This document shows positions 12,000-24,000 of a DNA stretch of 64,000 nucleotides, piece by piece. The stretch lies in the NCBI RefSeq assembly GCF_027596085.1, contig NC_072459.1, positions 22,398,728 through 22,462,727 on the forward strand, in the 5' to 3' direction. How positions within the stretch are numbered: position 1 is the stretch's first letter; each line of letters starts with the position of its first letter. Under the pieces are notes generated by a model. The model searched no databases and was not told the origin of the DNA. It saw nothing but the letters and a program-made list of their open reading frames with translations. Both the position numbers and the translations under genes were made by a program. This DNA comes from Anoplopoma fimbria. Its lineage: Eukaryota; Chordata; Actinopteri; Perciformes; Anoplopomatidae.

Positions 12000-13040
12000 C
12001 CTTTGTGTGATTAGCCTGCTTTGTGATTCTGGAGTTATAAAAAGGGGATGGCGTGGCAAGGCTAAATATAAATGATGCATGGTTCTGTTGATCTACAGGA
12101 AAATAAATATTTGAAAGCAATACAGAATGCCTGAGAGCCTTACTGCATTATATTCTATTCTATTTTGAATGGTCACCTACCCCCTCAATTTAGTTTTCCT
12201 TTACCTAAATAAAGACATTTATAAACAAACTGGTGCATAAAACAATCTAAAGAAGGCAGGAAATCAATTGTTTGATGTCCTGGGGAAGAATTAAAATATG
12301 TTTTATCTGAAATGGGAAATTCTGCTTAAGTAGTATTACGTATTTTTACTTTCGGGACTATAGCCATATTGTTATGCAAAAACATTTGTACTTTTACCAA
12401 AGTAACATTTTGAATGCAAGACTTTTACTTGTAACAAAGTATTTACACAGTGGTGTCTTTTTTTTTTTTAACAGTATTTCTCCCACCACTGCAGATGTGA
12501 TATATTCTTAGAAAGTGCTAATAGATCAAAGTTAAGTTCACAGTTGGTTTCTGCTGCCCCCAAGTGGCAAACTGTATTATTACAGGATTAACAACATTTA
12601 CATCTGCAGACATATTGGAATACTGTCCCGGAAGACAACTTTATTTATCATTTACATATACAACTGAGTAAGTTAAGTCATCAAGATGAATAACTAAGCT
12701 GACTAAAAATGACAAAGCAATTTATACTAGAGGAAGATGAACACTAGCCAAAGGGAAGTTTCTTACCTGGCAAACATTGTTCTCATTAATTGGTTATTAC
12801 TGATCTGTGAAGCATGATTTATTAATCCTTTATAAAGCCATTAGATAATACGGTATGCTTGATAGGATAAGTGTATGCCTTCTGAAATAGAAAATAGAAG
12901 TACTGTTTGCTCAGTGGTCAAGCATAAATATTATTTGACAGGTGCTAGCTGGTCAACCAAAAAGTTCAGTAATACAATAGTGCTCCGAACACAGTGAAGT
13001 GACTTTAAGGTGCAACTTAATGCATGACACATTAACGTGA
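12000..13040. other. Non-coding stretch between orphan segment and GIMAP-like gene
   Basis: No gene seen. The 12,290-12,500 part ('gacttttacttgtaa' ... 'tctcccaccactg') resembles a repeat commonly seen in percomorph genomes; that is recognition from memory, not from a search. The rest is unremarkable AT-rich DNA. Confidence 0.45.
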
Positions 13041-13049
13041 GATGACCTC

Positions 13050-14083
13050 TCATTTATTTTTCTGTGTTTTTCTCCTCCCCACCTCAGTAGCCACTGATCC
13101 TACAGTGGCCCCCATCACACCTCCAAACGGCCCTCCCACAAACAGGCCGACCAGTGCTCCCAGCAGGGCCTCCCTTCTCAGCATCTTGGGCAGCCAGCTC
13201 ACCCAGCCTGTCAGCTTCTCCCACAAGCCCCAGAGGAAAGAGGGAGCAGGGGAGGGAAGTGAAGAGGGGAAAATACTATCTACATCCACATTCAAGTCAC
13301 CTATGCTCCTCTCTGCCTCTTCCCGGACCGCCTCCATTTCTTCTTCTGTGATATTTTCCTCTGGTTGTGAGTCTGTGGGAGCCACCTGGTCCCCTCCTCT
13401 CCTCTGTGTCACGATCTCTACCTGCCTCGCTCTCACTCTCTCCTCAGCCTCCTGGTACAGAGGACAGCTGTGGTGTTGCGTCCCGCTTGTTCTCACTGCC
13501 TGCTCGACCTTCTCCAGCAGCTCCTCCACAGCTTTCCCCTCCTCTGCTTCTTCACTGCGGGTCTCCAAGGTGTGGTAGCGGCCACCGCATCTTTCCACCA
13601 GCTCCTGGAGGTCCTTGCGCCATGTGGCAAGGTATTCCTCCAGCTGCTCCTCCTCCTCCAGCTCCTCGGTGTGGGTGAAGAGAACGATGGTGTTTGTGCT
13701 GACTGCGGAAGGGCCCAATAAATTCTGCAGGACGTCCAGCGCACTGGCCTCTCCGTCGGCTGGCTGGTTCACAGGGACACACAGCAGGAAGACATGTGGT
13801 CCAGGGCTGGACAAGGCGATAAAGGAGGATATGTGTCTTCTTCTCTCCTCTGGGTCGCAGCCTGTGCCAAACCAGGCTGGACTGGAGACGACCACCACCT
13901 ACCGAGAGGTGGCAGAAGCATATAATAAAGGTAAAACTCAAGTGCATTAATGCTGCAAATTGATATGTTACTGTAACAAAATTGAACATTGGACAAGTAG
14001 GACTTTACATAGATTATATTTACTGTAAATTAACAGAAGTATTTAACAAAATTGGATGAAGAGTTTATGGAAAGCAGGACAGA

Positions 14084-14181
<98 letters not shown>

Positions 14182-15823
14182 CTTATATCACACACACTAC
14201 TCCGTCAGACATTTATTTGTATATCTGGTACAGTAGCTGCTCTATAATTTTATTTTCATATATGCATATGATCAGAGATGTGATTGCTGTAGGGGGTCAT
14301 TGGTCCAGAAAGATCCAAACTGTGTCACTATGATGACAATATGTCTCCTAACTGAGTATGTGGCTGTTATACTTTACTCTCTCCATTCCAGTGTGATGTC
14401 TTTCACTCCTACCTGTCTGCCTGCAGCCTCCCCTCTGTGTTTACTGCACTCCTGGATGACGGCAGCATCTGCGTCCTGTTGAGACTCCTGAAGGCCCAGG
14501 ATGGTGCTGACGGCCGACCTTTTTCCTGCCCCGGTCCGGCCCAACACCACCAGCCTCAGCTCTGCTGCTCAGCACCGGCAGAAAGGGTGGAGAGACACAG
14601 CAGTGGGGAGAAAAAAAACACAAAAAAACATTGTTTATATTTCAGAATGTGTGTTTGTCTAGATACTACACAAGTTATTCAAAAGTACAGGTAGCATTGT
14701 ATGAATATTGTTTTCGTAGTAATTTGCCTCTGCACTATACTTTTGCTCTGGTTTATGCTTTTAGATGCTTGTTTAAGAAAGGAGATGCACTTATGACTTC
14801 TGGTGACTCACCTCTTCAAGAAGTACTACCCTGAGCCTTCCTCGTAGCACTTATTGCATTCGTATTAGTTGTTGCACTCACTGTATTCGTATCAGTTGCT
14901 GCACTTATTGAATTCGTATCTTGCACTTATCCTATTCGTAGTAGTTTGTAGCACTTATTATATTCGTATTAGTCTGTTGCAATTATTGTTTTCGTAGTAA
15001 TTTGCCTCTGCACTATACTTTTGCTCTGGTTTATGCTTTAAGATGCTTGTTTAAGAAAGGAGATGCACTTATGACTTCTGGTGACTAGTAGTTCTCTTGA
15101 ATACCTATGTTGAATACACTTCCTGTAAGTCGCTTTGGATAAAAGCGTCTGCTAAATGACTGTAATGTAATGTAATGTAATGTAAACCTTTTTACTTGAA
15201 TAAAACCTTTGATTACAACTATTGACTTACTCCATTAAAAGTTAATGCATTTCTTTTGAAATATATGTCAACTTAGTTTTTATATGGAGTAAATGATTGT
15301 ACTTAACATTTTAACATTTTAACTGACTGTACTTTTGCTCTGGTTTATGCTTTAAGATGCTTGTTTAAGAAAGGAGATGCACTTATGACTTCTGGTGACT
15401 AGTAGTTCTCTTGAATACCTATGTTGAATACACTTCCTGTAAGTCGCTTTGGATAAAAGCGTCTGCTAAATGACTGTAATGTAATGTAATGTAATGTAAT
15501 GTATGACAATGCTTTTAGGAGGACATAAGAATTGAAATAGTTGTTTGATAAGTCAGCTGAGTTAGATGACGTCATGGTATTAGTGACAGCGCCCTTTTAA
15601 ACTGCCATGTCTTTCCTCTTATCTTCTAAACACTAAAACATGGAGCCATCTCTTAACATCTCTTAAGCCTCATGAGACACTGCGGTGATCCTACCTGAGT
15701 GTGCAGCAGAAGTTGACATGTCACTGTCTTGTTCAGCGTCTGGGATGAGCGCACTTCCTCGTTCCTGCCTGTGATGCGGGACTCGACACGACTGCCTTCA
15801 GGGAGGAGGGAACACAGCTCCAT
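13050..15823 (-). CDS. GIMAP/AIG1-family GTPase-like protein with degenerate nucleotide-binding motifs
   Basis: Three phase-0 exons give 374 aa: 15,695-15,823 (43 codons, least certain), 14,413-14,559 (49) and 13,050-13,898 (282 plus stop). Exon 2 opens with LRLVVLGRTGAGK, the AIG1 P-loop. Exon 3 has the family box around HVFLLCVPVNQPADGEA, a G4-like FTHTEEL and the RYHTL motif. The C-terminal third holds Glu-rich, coiled-coil-like sequence and then a Gly/Val-rich hydrophobic segment of about 30 residues (LLGALVGLFVGG onward) before a basic tail, so a membrane anchor is likely. GIMAPs are immune-cell GTPases that work at lipid droplets or endomembranes. Two oddities stand out. The P-loop reads GKRS, with Arg where Ser/Thr normally binds magnesium. 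The G3 motif, usually DTPxLF, reads SSPAWF. Nucleotide hydrolysis is therefore doubtful. I cannot tell which GIMAP member it is. Confidence 0.82.
14086..14179. repeat. GT microsatellite in the GIMAP-like intron 2
   Basis: About 47 TG units between the P-loop exon and the last exon. Confidence 0.97.
14700..15183 (+). mobile_element. L2-type LINE 3' end, with an internal duplication
   Basis: The 3' end at 15,123-15,183 has the hairpin gtcgctttGGATAaaagcg and then TGTAA-type repeats. This is the GGAUA-loop 3' tail described for eel UnaL2 and its L2-clade relatives, recognised by their reverse transcriptase. A 90-bp stretch starting 'gcctctgcactatacttttg' occurs at 14,724 and again at 15,001, flanking a 27-bp tandem array. 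The element is 5'-truncated and non-coding. It sits in intron 1 of the GIMAP-like gene. Confidence 0.75.
14843..15000. repeat. 27-bp minisatellite inside the LINE 3' region
   Basis: About six imperfect units of the form 'gcacttattgtattcgta' plus 'ttagttgtt', with substitutions between units. They lie between the two copies of the LINE 3' sequence. Confidence 0.8.
15325..15503 (+). mobile_element. Second L2-type LINE 3' end, nearly identical to the first
   Basis: From 'tacttttgctctggtttatg' through the GGATA hairpin to the TGTAA repeats this copy matches 15,017-15,183 almost base for base, about 310 bp downstream. The target around it differs. It is either a second recent insertion or a local duplication. 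Confidence 0.78.
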
Positions 15824-15847
15824 CTGTCGTGGTGTCTGGTGGTGTAG

Positions 15848-17002
15848 CAGGGGTCTCAACCCGGGGCCCGCGGGCCGCAGCAGGTCCTGGTCGGGTCTCT
15901 CATCCCTCCAGCCCACAACCTAGAAGAGTTCACACCCCCATGGACTTTTTTTTGCATTAAGACTTTATGATATATTAGTTTTTCAATATAACTTCCATGG
16001 TTTTATACAAATAGGCAAGCATATTATGTATGATTTAGCTGTTAACAATAATAACATGACAATAAAAACCTGTGCAATACATCACACATTACACTGTGCA
16101 ATAATAGTTAAAATAGTTGAAATAGTTGTTTTTTTCTGTCTGTAAATATAATATTTCAGTTATTGTTGTTTTTTCTACTGTTTTTTTTTTATTGCTTATT
16201 TATAATACTTGTTTTATTTTATTTTTAATTTTTTAGCTTGTCTTCTTCTACTATGTCTCTTGTGTGCACTTTACTCTACGCTGTTGTAAGTCTGCGGGAC
16301 TAATAAAGGATTATCTTATCTTATCTTATCTTATCTTAAGTCCTGCCCAACCTGATCTGTTATTCAGTAGACTAAACTAAGAGGCTACATGCTAGCAGCT
16401 GTGAGCTAGAATTAGGCAAAGCAGTTCTTTATGAGCTAAATGCTAATAGCAGCATGCTCACAATCAGAATGCTATCACTGCTAATGTTTAGGCCCTAAAC
16501 ATTAGCAGTGATAGCTGCTAATTTTTTGCACAGTTCTGAAAACATTAAATGTTTAATATAGGCATGTAAAGTCAAAAAGGCTACAAAACTGGGACACTTT
16601 TCTTTACAGTTACACAGTTCAGTGACATGTCTTGTTTATTTTGGCCACAAAGATGATGTGATGTCTTTAGAAAGCTAAGAAAATCCTTGTTTCAATAGTA
16701 TATGAAACTCAAAATGCCCTTTGTTATTAATGTGACTGAAAATGAGTCAAATGTTTCACATTTTGTTTATCATTTTGGAAATTCTATTTGAATAAATTAT
16801 ATTTTTGAAAGCTAACCTCACCTTTTAATTGCCAAATAATAACATACACTCTTACCAGCGGTCAAAACAATGCCATTTACTGCTTTTTATATAGAAATAA
16901 AATGTATATTATGCATAATTGAGTTCGGCATTTTGGCCCGGCCCTCCAAAATATTTTCAGTTGCTCATTTGGCCCCCTGGGAAAAATAATTGCCCACCCC
17001 TG
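15848..17002. mobile_element. Possible hAT-like element ends flanking about 1.15 kb
   Basis: The left edge starts CAGGGGTCTCAACCCGGGGC. The right edge, read on the minus strand, starts CAGGGGTGGGCAATTATT. CAGGGGT-type ends are common in hAT elements. The two ends share only the first seven bases, and flanking 8-bp target duplications are not evident, so they may belong to different insertions. The start of the GIMAP-like first exon lies only 25 bp from the left edge. Confidence 0.35.
16245..16337 (+). repeat. LINE-like 3' tail with TATCT repeats
   Basis: The phrase 'gcgggactaataaaggatta' is followed by tandem TTATC units. The same arrangement occurs at 39,895-39,980, so this is a dispersed retroelement 3' end. 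The family is not named with certainty. Confidence 0.6.
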
Positions 17003-17099
17003 GTTTAGGGGAATCATTTTAACATGATAGTTTAGCATGTTAGCATGGCAATAGTTGATCATTAGCCTCAGAACAGCTGGGTCTTATGGGAATGTCATT

Positions 17100-17390
17100 G
17101 TAATTCATTCTGAAAGGGAGCATTGATGTTTGGACCCAATTTCATGGCAATCCATCCAAATGGTCCCTCGAAATTTCACCCCAAATAAATAAAAAATGTG
17201 AATCTTGTGGTGGCGCTGGATTTATCCTCTGTCCACCATGAATGTGTGTACAAAAGTTTGTGCAAATCTATCCACAAGGATGTTGAAATATTTCAACCTT
17301 GCCCCAAGTTGTGAACCAACCCAACGACATTGCGATCCTAGAGCCGCAAGCATGGCTAATAAAACAAAAACCAAAAGGCAGAGCTGAATT
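17100..17390. repeat. Probable dispersed fish repeat upstream of hmgxb4 3' end
   Basis: Phrases such as 'ttcatggcaatccatcc' and 'ggtggcgctgga' belong to a repeat I recognise from percomorph intergenic DNA. This is memory-based, and no terminal structure is visible. Confidence 0.35.
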
Positions 17391-17400
17391 TGGAAACAGT

Positions 17401-17406
17401 TTTAAT
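17401..17406 (-). terminator. Candidate hmgxb4 poly(A) signal (ATTAAA)
   Basis: The minus strand reads ATTAAA 665 bp after the hmgxb4 stop codon, before repeat-like DNA begins. Other signals could be used. Confidence 0.35.
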
Positions 17407-18070
17407 GTTGCCATTTTTTGTTAAATGTCTGACAGTGATTTGTTTGAACAGCTCCTGATTAAAACAAGGTTGCACCTAAATCTGTTTTTTTCTATCACTT
17501 TTTTTTTTTACAGAGTGGTCCAAATCTAAATGCTGTACGCACAGTAAAATATCAAATGTATAAAACAGCAAGGCATGACAGCACTGTTTACATGGTCAAA
17601 GAAACAGAGCAGCTGTCAAATATATTATGTTGATCATGACCAAATGACTTGCATGTTCCTGTACTTTTCAGTAAAAAAAAAATCAAATATGTAGACAGAA
17701 CACTCAACAGTCAATCACACTAAACAGCTAAACAAATGCACGCATACACTCACACACGCATACACACACACACGCACGCACGCACACACTGTACAGTAAC
17801 AATAAAACTAAGCTGACATGCCAAGAAAGATCAACATGTTCAGTAAAATGTTTCATTTAAAAATATAACAATTAGAAAATTAAGAGAACAAGGTTTTTAA
17901 AAAAATACACTTTAAAAACATTGACGCTAGAAATATCCAAGTTTTCAGATGCCAAGCAAGTGGCTTAAATTAAAGTCCAAAGTCCAAGGGTGTCTCCTGT
18001 TCAGGACCAATCTGTTCAGATCTGTTGACTTCTGATGACGAATCAATTGATTTTGATTATCACCCTTTAC

Positions 18071-21000
18071 TCACAGCCCAGGCATGATGTAGGCAATATT
18101 GTCCAACGTATTTGACTGACAGAAAAAGAAAGAGAGCTTTGTTAGGAAACTGCAAAAAAGATGCACACTATCGTGTGTAAGTTGAATTTATACAGCATTT
18201 ACAAATGCTAATACTTTACCAGGACGTTTCGAGGACATCCGTTTAACTGTGGTATCTGTGCTGTGAGACAGGTCAGCGGTCCCAGCGCACACAAGATGGA
18301 GTCCAGAAGAACGGACAGACTTCCGGACACTGCCACCATCCCCTGACACAAAGAAACATGACTCACTCATTCCACTGCATAGTGATGAAACATACGGACC
18401 AGTACTCTGTACCACTAAAAGATCTGTAACAGGAAGAGGGCGCAGCAGTTCCCTGCCAAAAACAACTTACAACAATCAGTGTTGATCGCATTTCAACAAG
18501 AAAACACATCTTCTACCGTTAGGGCAACATAAAATACTAAGTTACTTCTGCCAAAGAGGTCATGTTTTTGGCTCAGGTTGTTTGTTTGTGTTTTTGTACA
18601 CGCATTTAGCTTCATTTTTTATTAACATGGCCAGATAGGGACTTTGTGCTGCATTCCTGTGGTGTCTTAATAATCGGAAAAAATATATCGCAACTGGGAA
18701 AATTGACAAATGCCCCTGTCAAGTTGGAACAACCACTCAAAAACAGCTAATGTGTTGTAAAGCGATAAAATACAACACACTTCACTTCTTTGTAGCGTCC
18801 ATGTTGTTTCCACATTAAGACTTAAAGCTCATGAACACACCAAAGTCGAAAGTACAACTTCCACACTCAGAAAAAGGGACCAATCCGAGGAGCACCTGAA
18901 TGCACCGTTGTCTGTGCTCTCCGAGTGTCATTGTAGTTTTTTTTATGAATTGCTGGGGGTTTTGGGCTGGAAGTCTTGCAAAAATCTCCCAAATCAAATG
19001 ATAACACAGACAGCAGGTCAAGCAAGCTAAGCGACTTCTGCAACTCTGCTGCAATTACTTTTACAATTTAAAACAAAACAAATTGTTAGGATTTTGAAAC
19101 TTTTGTCAACATTCACAAATTATTCAACAGCACTTACACTATTTAAATAAATAATTTGCTGTATGTATGATGTCAAGGGTTTTATTTTCCATCTACACCA
19201 TACAGCTATAGTACCGGCAGGGCTTTCTCAAATGGAATATAAAGCATTTTTCTTATTACGTCTCTTTTTCATATGTATTATTCTCTACTAATCTGGTTAA
19301 GGGATTATAGGTTACATCAACTACTAATTGGCCTGTAAATACAGTATGTACACGCCGGCATGTTGATTTTTACCTCTGTTTCCTGTAGCCGATGCCCAAT
19401 CAGGGACAAGGACTCTCCCAGTAGCTGCAGGTGAGCTGCTGCATCAATGGGATCAACATCTGGGACTCGTGCTGGGGACAGTGACATATTGCCAGATGCT
19501 CTGTTTGGTGACACTATCCCTGTTCCAGCTCCTACAGCTTTCATGATCAAACACAAACGCAACAGTTATGAGAACTGACAGTGAGTGGACAAGGAGTTGA
19601 GAAATTATAAAACGTATTAAACATTATCAATCAATTGTAAACTTTTCCAGTTAAAAGTCGAAGATACCTTTGCTTTTGCTCTCATTGGCACTCTTGTGTT
19701 TGACTGTGGTGGCCTCAGCTTTGTTCTGTTTGTGCTGCAGATACTGAGCTTTCTGCCTCCAAACCTGCTCAGGACAAACAGAGGGACACAGAACATTTAG
19801 TGCACCAGCACAACTACAAGCATAACGGCGATATTCAAAATTATTTTCTGGTATCAATTACAAATAAGGACAAAAACTTACCAATTTGTCTTTCTCTGGC
19901 ATCGCCTTCCACACCTCTGCCAACTTTTTGCTTAGCTCACCAAACACTGCAGATACATACAAACATATCGCTTAAAATGTGTATTTTGGTGATATTTGAA
20001 AGACCAATAACCCAATCAGTGTCATTACATATACAGTATGTCACAACATCACCGACCTAGTCCTGGCTGTTCTGCATTTATGTTGACCCTGTACTCTTTA
20101 CAAAACACCTGGTACGCCGTTGTGTTCTTCTTCTTGGGCTAAGAGAGGACAAAAAAAACCAACTGATAATGCGAAAAAACAGACGCACAAAGAAAAGAGG
20201 ATTGAACAGTTTTTCAAATGATTGTGTTAGTTTGCAAAAATAAAAAGGCAGCTGGACATATTCAGCAATAACAAATGATGTTGACAGATGTTGGCCCCAT
20301 GTGTTAAGAGAAGCCCAGGAGAAGTATCTGAAGGAGGTTCTGCATGGTTGTAGATTTCATGCCAATTATTTTTGCCGTTCAAATCTATTTTTTCCAAGTA
20401 CAACAAGAAGTACAATAGAACAAGAAATTTCATAGACCCTCATCTTACCTTATCTTTTTCCTTCTCGTGCTTTTCCCGATCTTTCTCCTCTTTCTTCTTC
20501 TTCTTCTCTGTCACTCCATCATTGCCTTGATGGTGGTGTGGAGGGACGGGCGTGCCCATTGCATACATTGGACCGACAGCACTGTGTGTGACAGTCGGAT
20601 GGGAGTGGCTGTGGCCCCTCGATGAGTCTGAAGAATGTCATGCAATGGTAAAAAGATTGTAATGACAAGTATCGTATAATCACATCAGTTGTGTGCAGCA
20701 GAAGAGCGACTCCCTATACGTTATATATTCAGCAAAAAGAAAACTCACCACCAAATCCTTTGCTGTGCTTTTTGTCCTTCCCACTTTTTTCCTTGTCTCT
20801 GTCCTTTTCTTTATCCTTCTTCTTCTTGCTTTTTTTGCTCTTCTTCTTCTTTTTTGACATGTGTGTGTATGAATCATCTATAACCAGTTCACCAGCCTCC
20901 AGCTCACCCCCGGATGAAGAGCTATCGTCCCCCATGCCGCCTCCGTAATGACCTGTATAACAGGGAACACATCAATGAATATTAATAAACAACACAAGAT

Positions 21001-24000
21001 CCATCATAGGGATCAAAATAATTTAAGGTGATATGGTACATTGGGACTCCAGGTGCACCAATAATATCTGCATCAGCTATCACTGTGCCAATACAGCTCA
21101 ATAGTACTTGTTTGATCAGCAAACCAACATGTTTCTGCTACCAAAGTAACTAATGAAATGATAAAAATGAAAAGCTAAGTAAATGTACTTATTATTGATG
21201 CAATGGGCCTAAGCCTACCGAGTTGCCGAGATTTAGCTGCAGCTATTGTAGTTTTACTGATTGTAACGTACCGTATTTTCCGCACTATAAGGCGCACTTA
21301 AAAGCCTTTAATTTTCTCAAAAAACGACAGTGCGCCTTATAATCCGGAGCGCCTTATATATGGATTAATTCTGGTTGTGCTTACTGACCGCGAAGCGATT
21401 TTGTGTGGTACACGGCGCTCTGTCAAAATGTTTTAGTACGACTTTGGTAAACTACAAAGCCGCACCGCTTGCAGCATTACGGCTACCGTAGTCAGGAGCG
21501 TCGCGGAGTAATACATACTGTGCTTCACCATAATATTACAGTGTGTGTGTATAAGGACCCCAAAATGGCACCTGTCAAGAGACACGCTTACGACGCGGAC
21601 TTCAAACTCAAGGCTGTCAGTCACGCAGTAGAACATGGGAATAGAGCAGCTGCGAGAGAATTCAACATTAATGAATCAATGGTACGGAAGTGGAGGAAGC
21701 AAGAAGATGACCTGCGCCAAGTAAAGAAGACCACACAGAGTTTCCGAGGGAACAAAGCGAGATGGCCACAGTTAGAGGACAAAATTGAACAGTGGGTTAT
21801 TGAACAGAGAGCAGCAGGTAGAAGCGTCTCTACAGTCTCTATTCGACTGAAGGCAACAGCGTTAGCACGGGACATGAATATCAATTACTTTCGAGGCGTT
21901 CCTTCTTGGTGCTTTCGTTTTATGAAAAGACGTAATCTCTCCATCCGCACACGAACTACCGTCTCGCAGCAACTGCCAAAAGATTATTGTGAATACGCTA
22001 ACGTTTGATTTAGCGGTTTCAGACTGTTTTTTTTACGTGTTACAACTGAACAGGGTTGGGAGTTATTGTGAATACGCTCATTAACGTTTGAACAATGTTG
22101 AGAGTTATTGTGAACACGTTTAATAAAGTTTGACTGACTGACTGTTTTGTTTCGCTTAATGCGCCTTATAGTCCGGTGCGCTTTATATATGAAAAAAGAT
22201 CGAAAATAGACCATTCATTGACAGTGCGCCTTATAATCCAGTGCGCCCTATAGTGCGGAAAATACGGTATATACCTTCAGTTTAGTTCTTAACTAGTAAG
22301 GTGCTTCATGTACTATTTCATACGTCTGAGACCAGCCGGATCACAGGCGATCCCAAGCGATGTTAGTGTCTTTAAGAGTCTGTGGGGATGTTTAAATCTA
22401 GGGTAAATATATTGGTATCATATTAAACTAGACGACCTAAGACCCGCATTGATACCAATCATTTATTTGCTAGCTTGTCTGGAAGGTGGATAAATAATTC
22501 TACACATTTTGGTGAGGGAACGCAACTTTGAAAGAGGTTCCTTGACCTTTCACATCAAGATATGTGAATGAAAATGGGTTCCCACGAGTCCACCACCAGT
22601 CTTTACAGAACGCCTTCTTTATGCTGATCCGATGCTAAAAACAAACAGTATAAATATGTTATTTTCCTCATTCTAAAAACGTTTTATTTGAATATAATTT
22701 GAATATAATATACTGGGTTCCCTTAACTGTCTTGGATTTGCATAAAGTGGGGTTGACTGGAAAGCTGTGACTTTGTTGATCCAATGAGCTCAACTGTATT
22801 TGTGTGATGATGTTAGTCCTTGTAGAAGCCATTTCGACATAGAGAGACCTTTTTTTTTTTATTTTTTACTTGGCATCATTGATTAAAATGAACTATTGTG
22901 ACCTCTAGGATAATCATAGCCACATGAAACTTTACAACCAAAAACTGTTGACCTTGTGCATTCAGATGATTTATGGTTTTCCTATATAAATTGTATATAC
23001 ATTGACAATATGGAGGTTTCTGAGCAGTTTCCAGAGTAGAAGGGTTACCCAGCCAATTGCGAAAAAATGAAATTCTTACAGGTATCTAAAAATGTCAAAA
23101 GTTCTAGATGGATTGGATTGATATTTGATAGATTTTTGATCAATTCTCGAGTGGGAAAAAATGGCTAAATTTAGCATCAAAGCTGTGTAACAAATTGTAT
23201 CAACCTCAAAATTGCTGGAACACCTTATAAGACATATGTGAGCATGGGAATGGCCATGCTAAACGTTACACTGCTTCTTAACTCATGTCTGAAAGAAAAA
23301 CACATGTGAACATGTCCACACCACATCCGTGTATGTTTGCTTGCATGTAGCCCGGAGAAGCATAATTCCAACCTTACTATAAGAAAGATAACATCACTTG
23401 CATCTACTGGAACATAATTTAGTATTATCTTACCTTCCACCTCCACTTCTTTCCCCACTACAGGCAGTGGATCTCGATTCTGCTGCATTTTTTTCTTGGG
23501 CAACTTTGAGTGCTGCATTCTGTCTCTATCCTTCTCTTTTTTCCCGCCTCCTTTGGACGAATGGGGTGTGAACGGGTAGCTCTCTCCCTCCTCTTTCTCT
23601 GGCGACATGATGAGCTTCATCTTCAGACCGTCGGCCTCGCGTAACGTCAAGGGTTCCTCTTTGGGAGCGCCACCATGGAATAGTGATGACTTTGAGGAAG
23701 ACGAGGAGTGCTTCTTGGAGGAAGATGATGATGAGGACATGGGGCGGGAGTGAGAGAAGGAGTGGCTCCCTTTGCTTCCAGCGCCGCTGCTCTCACGTTT
23801 GCGGTCCTTGGAGGAGTGCGAGGAGAAGGGTGGGTAGGAGGGTTTCTTGTGTAAGTGGGGGCTGGGGTCCGAACCTGTGGCCAGCGGAGAGGTGATAGCC
23901 TGCAGGAGGCCCATCGCTGTGTCTTTCGGGTGAGAGGATGAAGGGGACGAGAGAGTAGGGGAGCGGTCTGCAGACTTGTGCTTTTTCTTGTGGGGAGGTG

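Noticed and set aside
13042..13578. 178-codon plus-strand ORF opposite the GIMAP-like last exon
   Set aside because: It is the antisense shadow of the exon, which has clear family motifs on the minus strand.
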